Shown: piece by piece, positions 7,550 to 15,763 of the stretch
Layout: each line of letters begins with the position of its first letter
Position numbering within the stretch: the stretch's first letter is position 1
Source of the DNA: CAZIWX01 sp964543125
GTDB taxonomy: Bacteria; Fidelibacterota; UBA8477
Length of the DNA stretch: 22,367 bases
Reading direction: 5' to 3'
Assembly: GCA_964543125.1 (NCBI GenBank)
Contig: CAZIWX010000037.1
Coordinates: 1 to 22,367 of the forward strand
The notes under the pieces: model-generated
The model's database searches: none
The model's input: the letters and a program-made list of their open reading frames with translations, nothing else
Told to the model about the DNA's origin: nothing
Position numbers and translations under genes: made by a program

Positions 7550-8979
7550 TGAGTCGATTATTTTTTTACCGGTGGGTGGGCTTGAGCCTGTTTATGGCAG
7601 CCGCGATTGCCCAACCCCGGATTGTTTCGCTCCAGGATTGCCTTGAGCTGGCGCACCGGCAGGGGCCGGACGCCAAAATGGCCAAACAAACCTTTGATGC
7701 CGCGACCTGGCAATACGCAGCCTCCAACGCCGGCTATCTACCACAACTCTCCCTTACCGGTGATCTGCCCGGATTGGTGCGGGCGATCTCTTCCATTACC
7801 CAGAATAATGGCTCCGTGTTGTTCCGGGATCAGTCCCAAACCTACAGCCGGTTAAGCCTGAGTCTGAGCCAGAAAATCGCCCTTACCGGTGGTCAGCTAT
7901 TCGTTTCCAGCGGCTTGAACCGGGTTGACCTGTTTGGCCCGCCCCATACTTTCTACTGGCAGTCGGCCCCGGTAATTTTAGGCATCTCCCAGCCCTTGTT
8001 CAAATTCAACAGCACCCGCTGGGATCGCCGGATTGAAGATTTGCAGTATCGCCTGGCGGAACAACGCTATCGGGAATCTCTCGCGGCGGTGGATGTAACC
8101 GTGGCGCAGCGCTTTTTCGAGGTGTACATCGCCCGGATCAATGTGAATCTGGCGCAATTGAATCTCGCCGTGAATGACACTATTTACACCATTTCCCGGG
8201 GACGCTATTCGGTAGGCAAAATCGCCGAAAACGACCTGTTGCAATCCGAGCTGGCCCGGATGAATGCCGAAGTCAGTCTGACCGGTTCTCAACTGGAGCT
8301 TGAGCGGGCCTGGCGGCAGTTGAAACTGACCCTGAATGTGCCCTTGGACACGGACTTGGAATTATCAGCTCCACCCGCCGTGGAAGATCGCAACCTGGAT
8401 ACCGCGGCCCTGATCCGCACGGCCAAAGCGCACACCAGCACCCTGTTGCGTTATAGCCTGCAACGGCTGCAGGCCGAGCGCAATCTGCGCCAGACTAAAT
8501 CCGATAACCGTTTCGGGGCTAATTTTACTGCCAGTTGGGGCTACAATAAAAGCGATACCAGTATTGCGGCGGTGTATTCAAATGCGTTTGGCCAGCAGCG
8601 CTTTACCGTGGGTTTCGAAATTCCGTTGCTAACCTGGGGGCAAGGTAAGGCCCGGGTGCAAGCCGCCCAAACCAGTGAACAGCAGGCGCGGCTGAATGAA
8701 GACTATCAAACCCGGCAATTCGAACAGGCTGTGTTGTATCAAATTCAGCAATTCAATCAACTGCAGCAAAATATGATCCTTTCAGCCAAGGCGGATACCA
8801 TTGGAACACGCCAGTTTGAAGTGACCAAAAACCGCTACCTCATCGGCCGGGTGGATATCACCAATCTACTCCGCGCGCAACAGGAAAAAGACACCGCCCG
8901 TAAAAATTATATCCAGAATCTCAAGAACTATTGGCTGGCGTATTACCAGCTCAAACGGCTGACGCTGGCGGAATTTTAA
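7549..8979 (+). CDS. TolC-family outer-membrane efflux protein
   Basis: This is a 476-residue outer-membrane channel component. A cleavable signal peptide is visible (hydrophobic residues ~9-20, likely cut after AIA near residue 21). The family start LQDCLELAHRQGPDAKMAKQ follows, then two repeats of the outer-membrane efflux fold: long helices with small and hydrophobic heptads alternating with beta strands. The beta-strand segments (LSLSLSQKIALTGGQLFVSS and RFTVGFEIPLLTWGQG) are typical, and the second repeat ends with RYLIGRVDITNLLRAQQEKD, a classic motif of the family. With the adaptor and permease just upstream it completes a tripartite efflux pump spanning both membranes. It is the last gene of the transport operon; the 257-bp gap downstream contains no clear U-tract terminator. 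Confidence 0.93.
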   Translation: MSRLFFYRWVGLSLFMAAAIAQPRIVSLQDCLELAHRQGPDAKMAKQTFDAATWQYAASNAGYLPQLSLTGDLPGLVRAISSITQNNGSVLFRDQSQTYSRLSLSLSQKIALTGGQLFVSSGLNRVDLFGPPHTFYWQSAPVILGISQPLFKFNSTRWDRRIEDLQYRLAEQRYRESLAAVDVTVAQRFFEVYIARINVNLAQLNLAVNDTIYTISRGRYSVGKIAENDLLQSELARMNAEVSLTGSQLELERAWRQLKLTLNVPLDTDLELSAPPAVEDRNLDTAALIRTAKAHTSTLLRYSLQRLQAERNLRQTKSDNRFGANFTASWGYNKSDTSIAAVYSNAFGQQRFTVGFEIPLLTWGQGKARVQAAQTSEQQARLNEDYQTRQFEQAVLYQIQQFNQLQQNMILSAKADTIGTRQFEVTKNRYLIGRVDITNLLRAQQEKDTARKNYIQNLKNYWLAYYQLKRLTLAEF

Positions 8980-9236
8980 ACCGGCTTTTGGAATTGAATG
9001 CTGAATTGCGATTAACGAAGCCTGGTATAAGCTGGTTCAGAAAGCCACGAAGATTTTAGGGTCGTTAATCGGTGTTCGATATTCAAAACCCGGAGGCAAG
9101 CTGCTCCCGGGCTGATCTGCGGCAAAAACGCCTCCCCTTCATAACGACGCGGAGCTTACGCGGAAAACAGCTTGCAAAGAAAAAAATTTACTTAACTTAT
9201 CCTTGACCACAAGCCTTGCCGCGAACTATCCTTACG
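8980..9236. other. Intergenic region with several inverted repeats, between transport and signalling genes
   Basis: I find no convincing gene in these 257 bp. The sequence holds a 10-bp perfect inverted repeat (9009-9018 with 9062-9071), a 7-bp bulged hairpin (9089-9095 with 9104-9111), a 6-bp pairing GGAGGC/GCCTCC (9092-9097 with 9130-9135) and an 8-bp perfect pairing GCAAGCTG/CAGCTTGC (9096-9103 with 9168-9175). The last three overlap and cannot all form together. No riboswitch class was recognised. A CheR promoter is expected here; TTGACC at 9203 and TATCCT at 9227 with an 18-bp spacer exist, but would start transcription at the ATG itself. Confidence 0.5.
9009..9071. repeat. 10-bp perfect inverted repeat (CGATTAACGA / TCGTTAATCG), 43-bp spacer
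   Basis: The arms are 9009-9018 and 9062-9071. Both are AT-centred and identical as reverse complements. The arrangement could be a pair of operator half-sites or a long-range RNA stem. There is no T-run after the right arm, so it is not an intrinsic terminator. Function is unknown. Confidence 0.5.
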
Positions 9237-10076
9237 ATGACTGACCTATACTCCCCCCAATTCGATTTCATTTTAAAATACCTGCAGGCTAAAAGGGGGT
9301 TGAATTTCGGTGGTAATCGTTCCTTCATGCTGAAGCGACGGATCGGGAGGTGGGTAGCGAAAACCGGGAGCTCTGGTTACCGGGAATATTTTGAGTATTT
9401 GCAGCAGCATACCGCGGAATTATCCCATCTCATCGATGTACTCACCATCAATGTCAGCCGCTTCTTTCGGGATACGCTGGTTTTCGACACGTTTGGAAAA
9501 ATTATTCTACCGGCTCTGATTCAGGAAAAACAAGCACAAAAAGAACCTACCCTGCGTATCTGGTCGGCGGGCTGCGCCACGGGAGAAGAACCCTACTCAA
9601 TTGCCATGCTGCTCCAGGAGTTTTTTAAAAAAGAGCCGCCAACTTTCAACCTGTCTCTGTTTGCCACGGACATTGACAATAAGAGTCTCAGCTGCGCCCG
9701 CCAGGCAAAGTATTCCCCTGAAAGCATTCAGAACATCACGGTAAAAAGGCTCAAGGCCTATTTTGACACACAGCCGGGCGGCTATCAGCTAAAGCCTGAA
9801 ATCAGAGCGATGGTCTCTTTTTCTCATTTTGATTTACTTTCGACCAGCCATTTTTCGCCGCCGGAAAGCATTTTCGGTGATTTCGATATTATATTCTGCC
9901 GAAACGTGCTTATTTATTTCAATGCGGACTTTCAGGAAGTAATTTTTGAAAAATTACACCGCTCTCTGCGCAAAAATGGGCTCCTGGTGTTAGGAGAAGC
10001 GGAAATACTCCCCGTAAAATACGAGGGTAGTTTCGGTAAAAGGACGGCGTGCTGCAAAATATACCGGAAAATCTAA
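9237..10076 (+). CDS. cheR: CheR-type S-adenosylmethionine-dependent protein methyltransferase
   Basis: The 279-residue protein has the full CheR layout: an N-terminal helical domain with the NVSRFFRD segment (72-79), then the methyltransferase domain. The SAM-binding motif is WSAGCATGEEPYSIAM (109-124), ATDID (143-147) is the acidic ribose-binding site, and DIIFCRNVLIYF (217-228) is the strongly conserved catalytic-domain motif. CheR enzymes methylate glutamates on chemoreceptors; some stand-alone or kinase-linked versions act in other signalling. No chemoreceptor, CheB, CheA or CheW is in the window, and the next genes are multi-PAS kinases, so its target is uncertain. The ATG at 9237 is chosen over an in-frame TTG at 9216, although neither has a Shine-Dalgarno. 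It lies 62 bp from the following kinase and may be co-transcribed with it. Confidence 0.92.
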   Translation: MTDLYSPQFDFILKYLQAKRGLNFGGNRSFMLKRRIGRWVAKTGSSGYREYFEYLQQHTAELSHLIDVLTINVSRFFRDTLVFDTFGKIILPALIQEKQAQKEPTLRIWSAGCATGEEPYSIAMLLQEFFKKEPPTFNLSLFATDIDNKSLSCARQAKYSPESIQNITVKRLKAYFDTQPGGYQLKPEIRAMVSFSHFDLLSTSHFSPPESIFGDFDIIFCRNVLIYFNADFQEVIFEKLHRSLRKNGLLVLGEAEILPVKYEGSFGKRTACCKIYRKI

Positions 10077-10138
10077 TTGGACCAGCGGCCGGGAGATAGC
10101 CTGGACGTGACGTTAATCTTTATTACGGAAAAATTGCT

Positions 10139-13100
10139 ATGAAAATCAAACAACCCATAACCGGTAACCGGATTGATTTATCAGCACAAAAAGTAACCGA
10201 GTCCCTGGCCCTGCTATACTCCATCATAGAAAGTCCCAAAAATATTGTCATTTTCGCCCTGGACCGGAAGTACTGTTACACCGCTTTCAACAATAAGCAT
10301 AAGCAGTTGATGCAAAAAATCCAGGGCGCGGAAATCAAGCTCGGCATGAACATGCTGGAGATTATCAAAGACCCCAATGACAAAAAGAAAGCAAAAAAGA
10401 ATTTTGACCGGGTACTGTCGGGCAAGTCTTTTACGCTGGTAGAAGAGTACGGTAAGCGCCCAGAGCGTTTTTACGATGAGAATGTTTACCGCCCGGTTGT
10501 TGATAACACCGGCCGGGTCACGGGCCTCACGGTTTTTCTCACCGATATCACCGCAAAGAAGAAGACTGAAGCGGAACTGAACTGCTACCGTACCCGGGAC
10601 CTGGCCCAAAGCCAGGAACACCTGGCAGTAACCCTGCGCTCCATCGGCGATGCCGTGATCGCTACCGATGTCAGGGGCCGAATAACCTTGATGAATCCGG
10701 TGGCTGAGGGACTCACCGGGTGGAAAGAAGCGGAGTCAATCAACAAACCGCTGGCGGAGGTCTTTCAGGTCCTCAATGAAGAGACCCGGCAACCCGTGGA
10801 AAATCCGGTCGCCAGGGTGCTGCGCGAAGGAGTGGTCGCCGGACTGGCCAATCATACGCTGTTGATCGCCCGCGATGGTACAGAACGCCCCATCGCCGAC
10901 AGTGGCGCGCCCATCCGCGACGCGCAGGGAGACGTCAATGGCGTGGTGCTGATCTTCCGTAACCAAACGGAAGAACGGGCCGCACAAAAAACGCTGCAGG
11001 AGAGCGAAGAACGTTATCGGAAACTCTTCGACAGCGCCGTTGATGGGCTTTTTGTGATTGATATGCAAGGCAATTACATTGACGTCAATCCCGCCGCATG
11101 TAAAATGCTGGGTTACACCCGGGATGAACTGCTGGGGATGGATGTCTTTCAAGTTGGAGAACGGGGACAGGGGCTTTCCTCGCAGGAACGCGGCCAACTT
11201 CTCGAGCAGTATCGATCAACCTGGCGCCAGGGGATAAGCGGCTATGAATCCCGACTGGTGACCAAATCCGGTGTGTTGATCCCCATAGAAATGAGCATTA
11301 CCCCGCTGACCTTTCATGGGCAGGAAGCCGCTTTGGGCGCGGTGCGCGATATCACCGCGCGGGTGCGGGCAGAAGAAGATCTAAAACGCAGCGAGGAGAA
11401 ATTCCGTACGGCTTTTACCACCAGCCCTGATTCCATCAACATCAACCGTTTGAGCGACGGCGTTTACGTTGAAATAAACCAGGGCTTCAGCCAAATTATG
11501 GGCTTTACTGAGGAAGATGTGCTGGGGAAAAGTTCACTCGAACTCGATATCTGGGTAAACCCGGAAGACCGGGCAAAGCTTGCACAGGATTTACGCGCCC
11601 AGGGCCTGGTGGAAAATTTGGAAGCGAAATTTCGCACCAAAGATGGGCGCATCAAAGCCGGACTGATGTCGGCGGCGGTGATTGATATAGAAGGCGTTCC
11701 ATACATTCTGAGCATCACCAGAGATATCACCGCGCGGGTGCAGGCGGAAAACGAGCTCCGCCTGCGGGAGCAGCAGTTACGCCTCATTTACGATTCGATA
11801 GGGGACATCCTCTATGACCTGAGAGTAGAGCCGGGACCGCGTTACCGTTTTCTGACGGTGAACAGCGCTTTTCTAAAAGCCACCGGCCTGACGAGGAAAC
11901 AGGTTGTCGGCAAAACCATCAGTGAGGTTATCCCCGAGCCATCACTGCAGTTGGTGCGCTCCAATTATGTAAAGGCGATTCAGGAAAAACGGATCGTGTA
12001 CTGGGAAGAAACCTCCCCCTATCCGGCCGGGCTGAAAACAGGCATCGTGAGTATCGCCCCCGTTTTCGATGAAGAGGGGAACTGCACCCACCTGGTGGGC
12101 TCGGTGCATGACATCACCGAACGTAAACATGCAGAGGAATACATCCTGCACCTTCAGAGTGTCCTGATGTCCATTAGAAACATCAATCAACTTATTGTTC
12201 ATGAAAAGAACCGGAAAAGACTATTGCAGAGAGCATGTGATAATCTTGCAGAAACCAGTGATTATATTTTGGTTTGGATAGGTTTGATTGAAGAAGATAC
12301 TAAAAATGTTTTGCCTGTCGGACATGCCGGTTTTGAAGAGGGTTACCTAAAATCCATAAAAGTCACCTGGGACGATTCCGAAACGGGCAATGGCCCCACT
12401 GGAACGGCAATCAAAACCAAAAAACCGTTTGTCATGCGGGACATCGCCGCTGATTCCAGGTTCGCACCTTGGAGAGAGGAAGCAATGAAGCGCGGCTATG
12501 CTTCGTCAACTGCGGTACCCCTCATTTACGGTGAGAGGATATTTGGAGTTTTGAATGTATATGCTACTAATCCGGATGGATTTGATGAAGAAGAAGTAGA
12601 CCTTCTTTTAGAAGTCAGCCAGGATATTGCCTTTGCCATGTATAATATTGAGATAGAAGAAGAGATTGTGAGAACGAAAGAATTTCTACAGAACGTAATT
12701 GACAACACGTCGGATTTAATCTGCACCATAGACTTGGAGGGCAACTTTCTTTCCGTAAATAGAGCGCTAATCGAAAAAACGGGGTATGAAGAAAAGGAAT
12801 TGATTGGAAAACCCCATATGATGCCGGCAGTTGAACCGGAATTATTCTCCAGTACTTTTAAGGAAGTATTGGAGAAGGGGAGTTTATCAAATATTGAGGT
12901 ACCGATTAGAAAAAAGGATGGCACTACAGCAGATATACTATACTCGGCAACACTGTTGAATGACACAAATAACGAACCGGTTGCTGTCGCTGGATTTGGC
13001 AAGGATATTACCGAACGCAAGCGAATGGAAAATATTTTAAAAGAGAATGAACTGCGATTAAAAGCAGCAATTGAAGCAAGCGGAGCTGGAATTTATTCGC

Positions 13101-15103
13101 ACTCCGTACCTATAGGACCTGAATTATACCATAGCGAGAGATGGGCAGAAATATTAGGATACAAACTTTCGGAACTGCCATCCTATAAGAAATTTTTAGA
13201 CTGGTTGTTTAACAAGGTTCATCCGGATGATCTTTCCCTATTGAATAGAGAGTACTCTGATTTTATTGAAGGACGAAAACCAAAATACCATACGATAGTA
13301 CGATTAAGACATAAATCTGGTAAATGGGTTTATGTTGAAGGTCTTTCAAATGCAATAGAGAGAGATAAGAGTGGAAAGGTAACTCGAATTATAGGTATCA
13401 TGTTGGACATCACCGAGCGAAAACAAGCAGAAATAGCTTTAAAGGATAGTGAAGCCAGGCTTTCAACTCTACTAAGCAACCTGCCCGGCATGGCATATCA
13501 GTGTAAAAACGATAAACACTGGACCATGCTATTTGTTAATGACGCCTGTGAACAACTTACCGGTTACAAGCCTGATCAGCTTATATACAATAAAGACATT
13601 TCTTATAATGAACTGATCTACCCGGATGACCGGAAGTTCGTAAAGCGGCATGTTGAAGAGGCTTTAAATAAGGGGGCACATTTTGAATTGGAGTATCGTA
13701 TTATTTCGGCGGACGGAAAAGAGAAGTGGGTATGGGAACGGGGAGTTCAAGCTGCCTCACATGATAATGGTCCTAAACTGTTGGAGGGAGTAATACATGA
13801 TATCACCGGGCGCAAGCGAGCGGAGGAGGAACTTCAGCGCCGCGTTAAAGAATTGACGACTATTTACAATGCAGCCCGAAAATTGCAGCACCCCCACACT
13901 CCTGACACCCTTGCACAAGAATTGATCGCTATCATGGAGCAGAACCTATTTTATGAATATGGTGCTGTTCTGTCGATTGACGAATCATCTGGCACTTTGA
14001 TTCCCTTCGCATTAAGTGATCAGGGGCGCGGATCCGAGTATATAGAAGAGGATAAAAACTACATATTAAGTCAACGCGTTACTGTAGGTCAGGGTATTAC
14101 CGGTTGGGTGGCGGAAACCGGCCAAACCGTCCGCCTGGGTGATGTCCGCTCCGACTCGCGTTACTTTGCCCTGAGAAAGGGCATCCGTTCCGAATTGTGC
14201 GTACCGCTCCAGGCTGAGAATCGCATTATTGGCGTACTGAATGTAGAAACGACCAAACCCAAAGCATATACCGAATCTGATCAACGGGTGTTGGAAACGC
14301 TTGCTTCCCAAATAGCGTTGGCAATTCAGCAATCCTACCTACACGAACGAATCGAGCGTCACGCTGCCGAGTTGGAGCAGCGCGTGGAACAGCGCACAAT
14401 GGAATTGCAGGCCGCCAACAAAGAACTGGAGACGTTTGCCTATTCGGTGTCTCACGATCTGCGGGCACCGCTGCGAGCAATTAACGGGTTTGCCCAAATT
14501 ATTTCCCGACGGCACCGGGCCCGTTTGAACGCTGAAGGCCGGCATTACTTCGATAACATCTTGGAAGCCAGTACCCACATGGGGCAACTCATCGAAGATC
14601 TGTTGAAATATTCTAAATTGGGTCGAAAGGCGGTGGCCCTTGTGCCCACACCCTTGGCCGGCATATTAGAGCTGACTATGGATACGCTTTCCGAACGCAT
14701 AGCGGAAACGGGCGCCCGGCTTGATTTAACGGCGGACCTTCCCGCTGTATTGGGTGACCGGACCCTCCTGCTTCAGATATTTACCAATCTGCTTGATAAT
14801 GCGTTACTCTACCACAAACCTGAAAAATCACCGCAAATCAAAATCACCCCTAAGATCGAAGAGAATCAGGTCATCATCCGTTTCAGCGATAAAGGTCTCG
14901 GCATCGCTCCTGAATATCATGACAAGATATTCGAAATATTTCAGCGACTGCATGATCAAGCTGAATACCCCGGCACCGGAATCGGTCTGGCCATCGTAAA
15001 AAAGGCGGTGGAATTGCAAAGAGGTACTCTGTGGGTCGAATCCACACCCGGTAAAGGCAGCACATTTAATGTTAAATTAGACCTGGGAAACGATGCAAAG
15101 TAG
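10139..15103 (+). CDS. Large soluble multi-PAS/GAF sensor histidine kinase
   Basis: The protein has 1654 residues and no membrane segment or signal peptide, so it is a cytoplasmic sensor. Approximate domains: PAS 22-140, PAS 160-285, PAS 288-410, PAS 417-535, PAS 543-663, GAF 683-840, PAS 846-960, PAS 968-1095, PAS 1103-1225, GAF 1240-1400, HisKA 1425-1495, HATPase 1535-1650. Most PAS units end with the DITxRK-type linker. The phosphorylated histidine is His1439 in VSHDLRAPLR. The ATP-binding N-box is TNLLDNALLYH (Asn1554), followed by SDKGLGIAP and GTGIGLAIVKK. The kinase core resembles phytochrome-type kinases, which commonly pair with Rcp1-like regulators such as the one 167 bp downstream. 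No chromophore domain was recognised. DNA coding for residues ~668-1314 is patchily AT-rich compared with the rest. The ligand of each sensor domain is unknown. A weak ACGGA sits about 8-12 bases before the ATG. Confidence 0.94.
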   Translation: MKIKQPITGNRIDLSAQKVTESLALLYSIIESPKNIVIFALDRKYCYTAFNNKHKQLMQKIQGAEIKLGMNMLEIIKDPNDKKKAKKNFDRVLSGKSFTLVEEYGKRPERFYDENVYRPVVDNTGRVTGLTVFLTDITAKKKTEAELNCYRTRDLAQSQEHLAVTLRSIGDAVIATDVRGRITLMNPVAEGLTGWKEAESINKPLAEVFQVLNEETRQPVENPVARVLREGVVAGLANHTLLIARDGTERPIADSGAPIRDAQGDVNGVVLIFRNQTEERAAQKTLQESEERYRKLFDSAVDGLFVIDMQGNYIDVNPAACKMLGYTRDELLGMDVFQVGERGQGLSSQERGQLLEQYRSTWRQGISGYESRLVTKSGVLIPIEMSITPLTFHGQEAALGAVRDITARVRAEEDLKRSEEKFRTAFTTSPDSININRLSDGVYVEINQGFSQIMGFTEEDVLGKSSLELDIWVNPEDRAKLAQDLRAQGLVENLEAKFRTKDGRIKAGLMSAAVIDIEGVPYILSITRDITARVQAENELRLREQQLRLIYDSIGDILYDLRVEPGPRYRFLTVNSAFLKATGLTRKQVVGKTISEVIPEPSLQLVRSNYVKAIQEKRIVYWEETSPYPAGLKTGIVSIAPVFDEEGNCTHLVGSVHDITERKHAEEYILHLQSVLMSIRNINQLIVHEKNRKRLLQRACDNLAETSDYILVWIGLIEEDTKNVLPVGHAGFEEGYLKSIKVTWDDSETGNGPTGTAIKTKKPFVMRDIAADSRFAPWREEAMKRGYASSTAVPLIYGERIFGVLNVYATNPDGFDEEEVDLLLEVSQDIAFAMYNIEIEEEIVRTKEFLQNVIDNTSDLICTIDLEGNFLSVNRALIEKTGYEEKELIGKPHMMPAVEPELFSSTFKEVLEKGSLSNIEVPIRKKDGTTADILYSATLLNDTNNEPVAVAGFGKDITERKRMENILKENELRLKAAIEASGAGIYSHSVPIGPELYHSERWAEILGYKLSELPSYKKFLDWLFNKVHPDDLSLLNREYSDFIEGRKPKYHTIVRLRHKSGKWVYVEGLSNAIERDKSGKVTRIIGIMLDITERKQAEIALKDSEARLSTLLSNLPGMAYQCKNDKHWTMLFVNDACEQLTGYKPDQLIYNKDISYNELIYPDDRKFVKRHVEEALNKGAHFELEYRIISADGKEKWVWERGVQAASHDNGPKLLEGVIHDITGRKRAEEELQRRVKELTTIYNAARKLQHPHTPDTLAQELIAIMEQNLFYEYGAVLSIDESSGTLIPFALSDQGRGSEYIEEDKNYILSQRVTVGQGITGWVAETGQTVRLGDVRSDSRYFALRKGIRSELCVPLQAENRIIGVLNVETTKPKAYTESDQRVLETLASQIALAIQQSYLHERIERHAAELEQRVEQRTMELQAANKELETFAYSVSHDLRAPLRAINGFAQIISRRHRARLNAEGRHYFDNILEASTHMGQLIEDLLKYSKLGRKAVALVPTPLAGILELTMDTLSERIAETGARLDLTADLPAVLGDRTLLLQIFTNLLDNALLYHKPEKSPQIKITPKIEENQVIIRFSDKGLGIAPEYHDKIFEIFQRLHDQAEYPGTGIGLAIVKKAVELQRGTLWVESTPGKGSTFNVKLDLGNDAK
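12140..14095 (+). other. Patchy low-GC segment within the sensor kinase gene
   Basis: Counting 60-base lines by hand gives 37% GC at 12181, 33% at 12541, 37% at 12601, 35% at 12661, 32% at 13261 and 35% at 14041. By contrast there is 60% at 10921, 58% at 12061 and 70% at 14101. The block is not uniform: the line at 12361 is about 55%. The left side lies at the PAS/GAF linker and the right edge falls inside the second GAF domain. The reading frame is open throughout. Confidence 0.65.
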
Positions 15104-15270
15104 AGCAAAGATACTGAATTTGATTGGTCTTGACCCTTCTGACCGGAGAGGTAAAGCCGGCGCCACGGGTTCGGTTTTGACCCGCCCGCCTGCCGTCAAC
15201 CGGGGAAGTCGTTTAATACAGCGACTTACGAATTTATTTAAACTCACTGCATACTGGAGCTTAGGTTAAA
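15104..15270. other. Intergenic gap before the response regulator
   Basis: This 167-bp gap encodes nothing I can support. A 6-bp perfect hairpin AAGTCG/CGACTT (15206-15211 with 15222-15227, 10-base loop) and a 5-bp CGGGT/ACCCG stem (near 15168-15186) are visible, neither followed by a T-run. GGAG at 15256-15259 is 11 bases before the next ATG and probably serves as its Shine-Dalgarno. No strong promoter was seen. Confidence 0.4.
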
Positions 15271-15711
15271 ATGAGACAAGCAAAAATTCTTCTGGTAGAG
15301 GATAACCCCATGGATGTCGAGTTAACCTTGGATGCTTTTGCACAGGCGCGCATGAAAAATACCGTTAAAGTGGTTACAAATGGGCAGGCTGCACTGGATT
15401 ACCTCGCTGGTGTGGATCAATACGAGAACCGGTCAGACTATCCAATGCCTGATATTATTTTGCTGGATCTGAAAATGCCGGGCATCGATGGTCATGAAGT
15501 CTTGCGCCGGGTAAAATCCACGCCCGGGATAAAACGTATTCCCCTGATCATTCTTACCTCATCCAAAGAGGAGGGCGATTTGATCGCCAGTTATGATAAT
15601 GGCGCCAATAGCTATCTGATTAAGCCGGTGTCATTCGATGGCTTTTTGGAGGTGGTGCAAAAAGTCACCGATTATTGGATCTCCCTGAATATCGGAGCGC
15701 CGGAAGGCTGA
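15271..15711 (+). CDS. Single-domain response regulator, Rcp1-like
   Basis: This is a 146-residue receiver domain with no output domain. The acidic pocket is at residues 10-11 (VEDNPMDVEL), the phosphoacceptor is Asp66 in LLDLKMPGIDG, the switch Thr is Thr96 in IILTSS, and Lys118 is in LIKPVSFDGF. The loop YENRSDYPMPDIILLD and the EDNPxD start are characteristic of the Rcp1/CphR group, which receives phosphate from phytochrome-like and multi-PAS kinases and usually passes it on or acts by protein contact. Its position between two giant kinases suggests it is phosphorylated by the upstream one and may link it to the downstream hybrid kinase; that pairing is inference. GGAG lies 11 bases upstream of the ATG. 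Confidence 0.94.
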   Translation: MRQAKILLVEDNPMDVELTLDAFAQARMKNTVKVVTNGQAALDYLAGVDQYENRSDYPMPDIILLDLKMPGIDGHEVLRRVKSTPGIKRIPLIILTSSKEEGDLIASYDNGANSYLIKPVSFDGFLEVVQKVTDYWISLNIGAPEG

Positions 15712-15763
15712 GCTTGCCGGCGGTTTCTAAAATGACATGCTACCAATTACATCGAGCCGAGCC

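Noticed and set aside
9105..9116. 12-base string TCCCGGGCTGAT also found at 21779-21790, considered as a dispersed repeat
   Set aside because: Several 12-base matches are expected by chance in a window of this size, and the flanks do not match.
9203..9236. TTGACC and TATCCT with an 18-bp spacer as a promoter for the CheR gene
   Set aside because: Transcription would begin at about 9239, at or just after the ATG at 9237. A leaderless message is possible but the -10 matches only four of six bases, so I did not call it.
15737..15763. ATG at 15737 as the start of the hybrid kinase
   Set aside because: It adds nine residues that precede the receiver fold, and there is no Shine-Dalgarno. The ATG at 15764 places the fold (KKPITILYVDDN) right at the N-terminus, as is usual.
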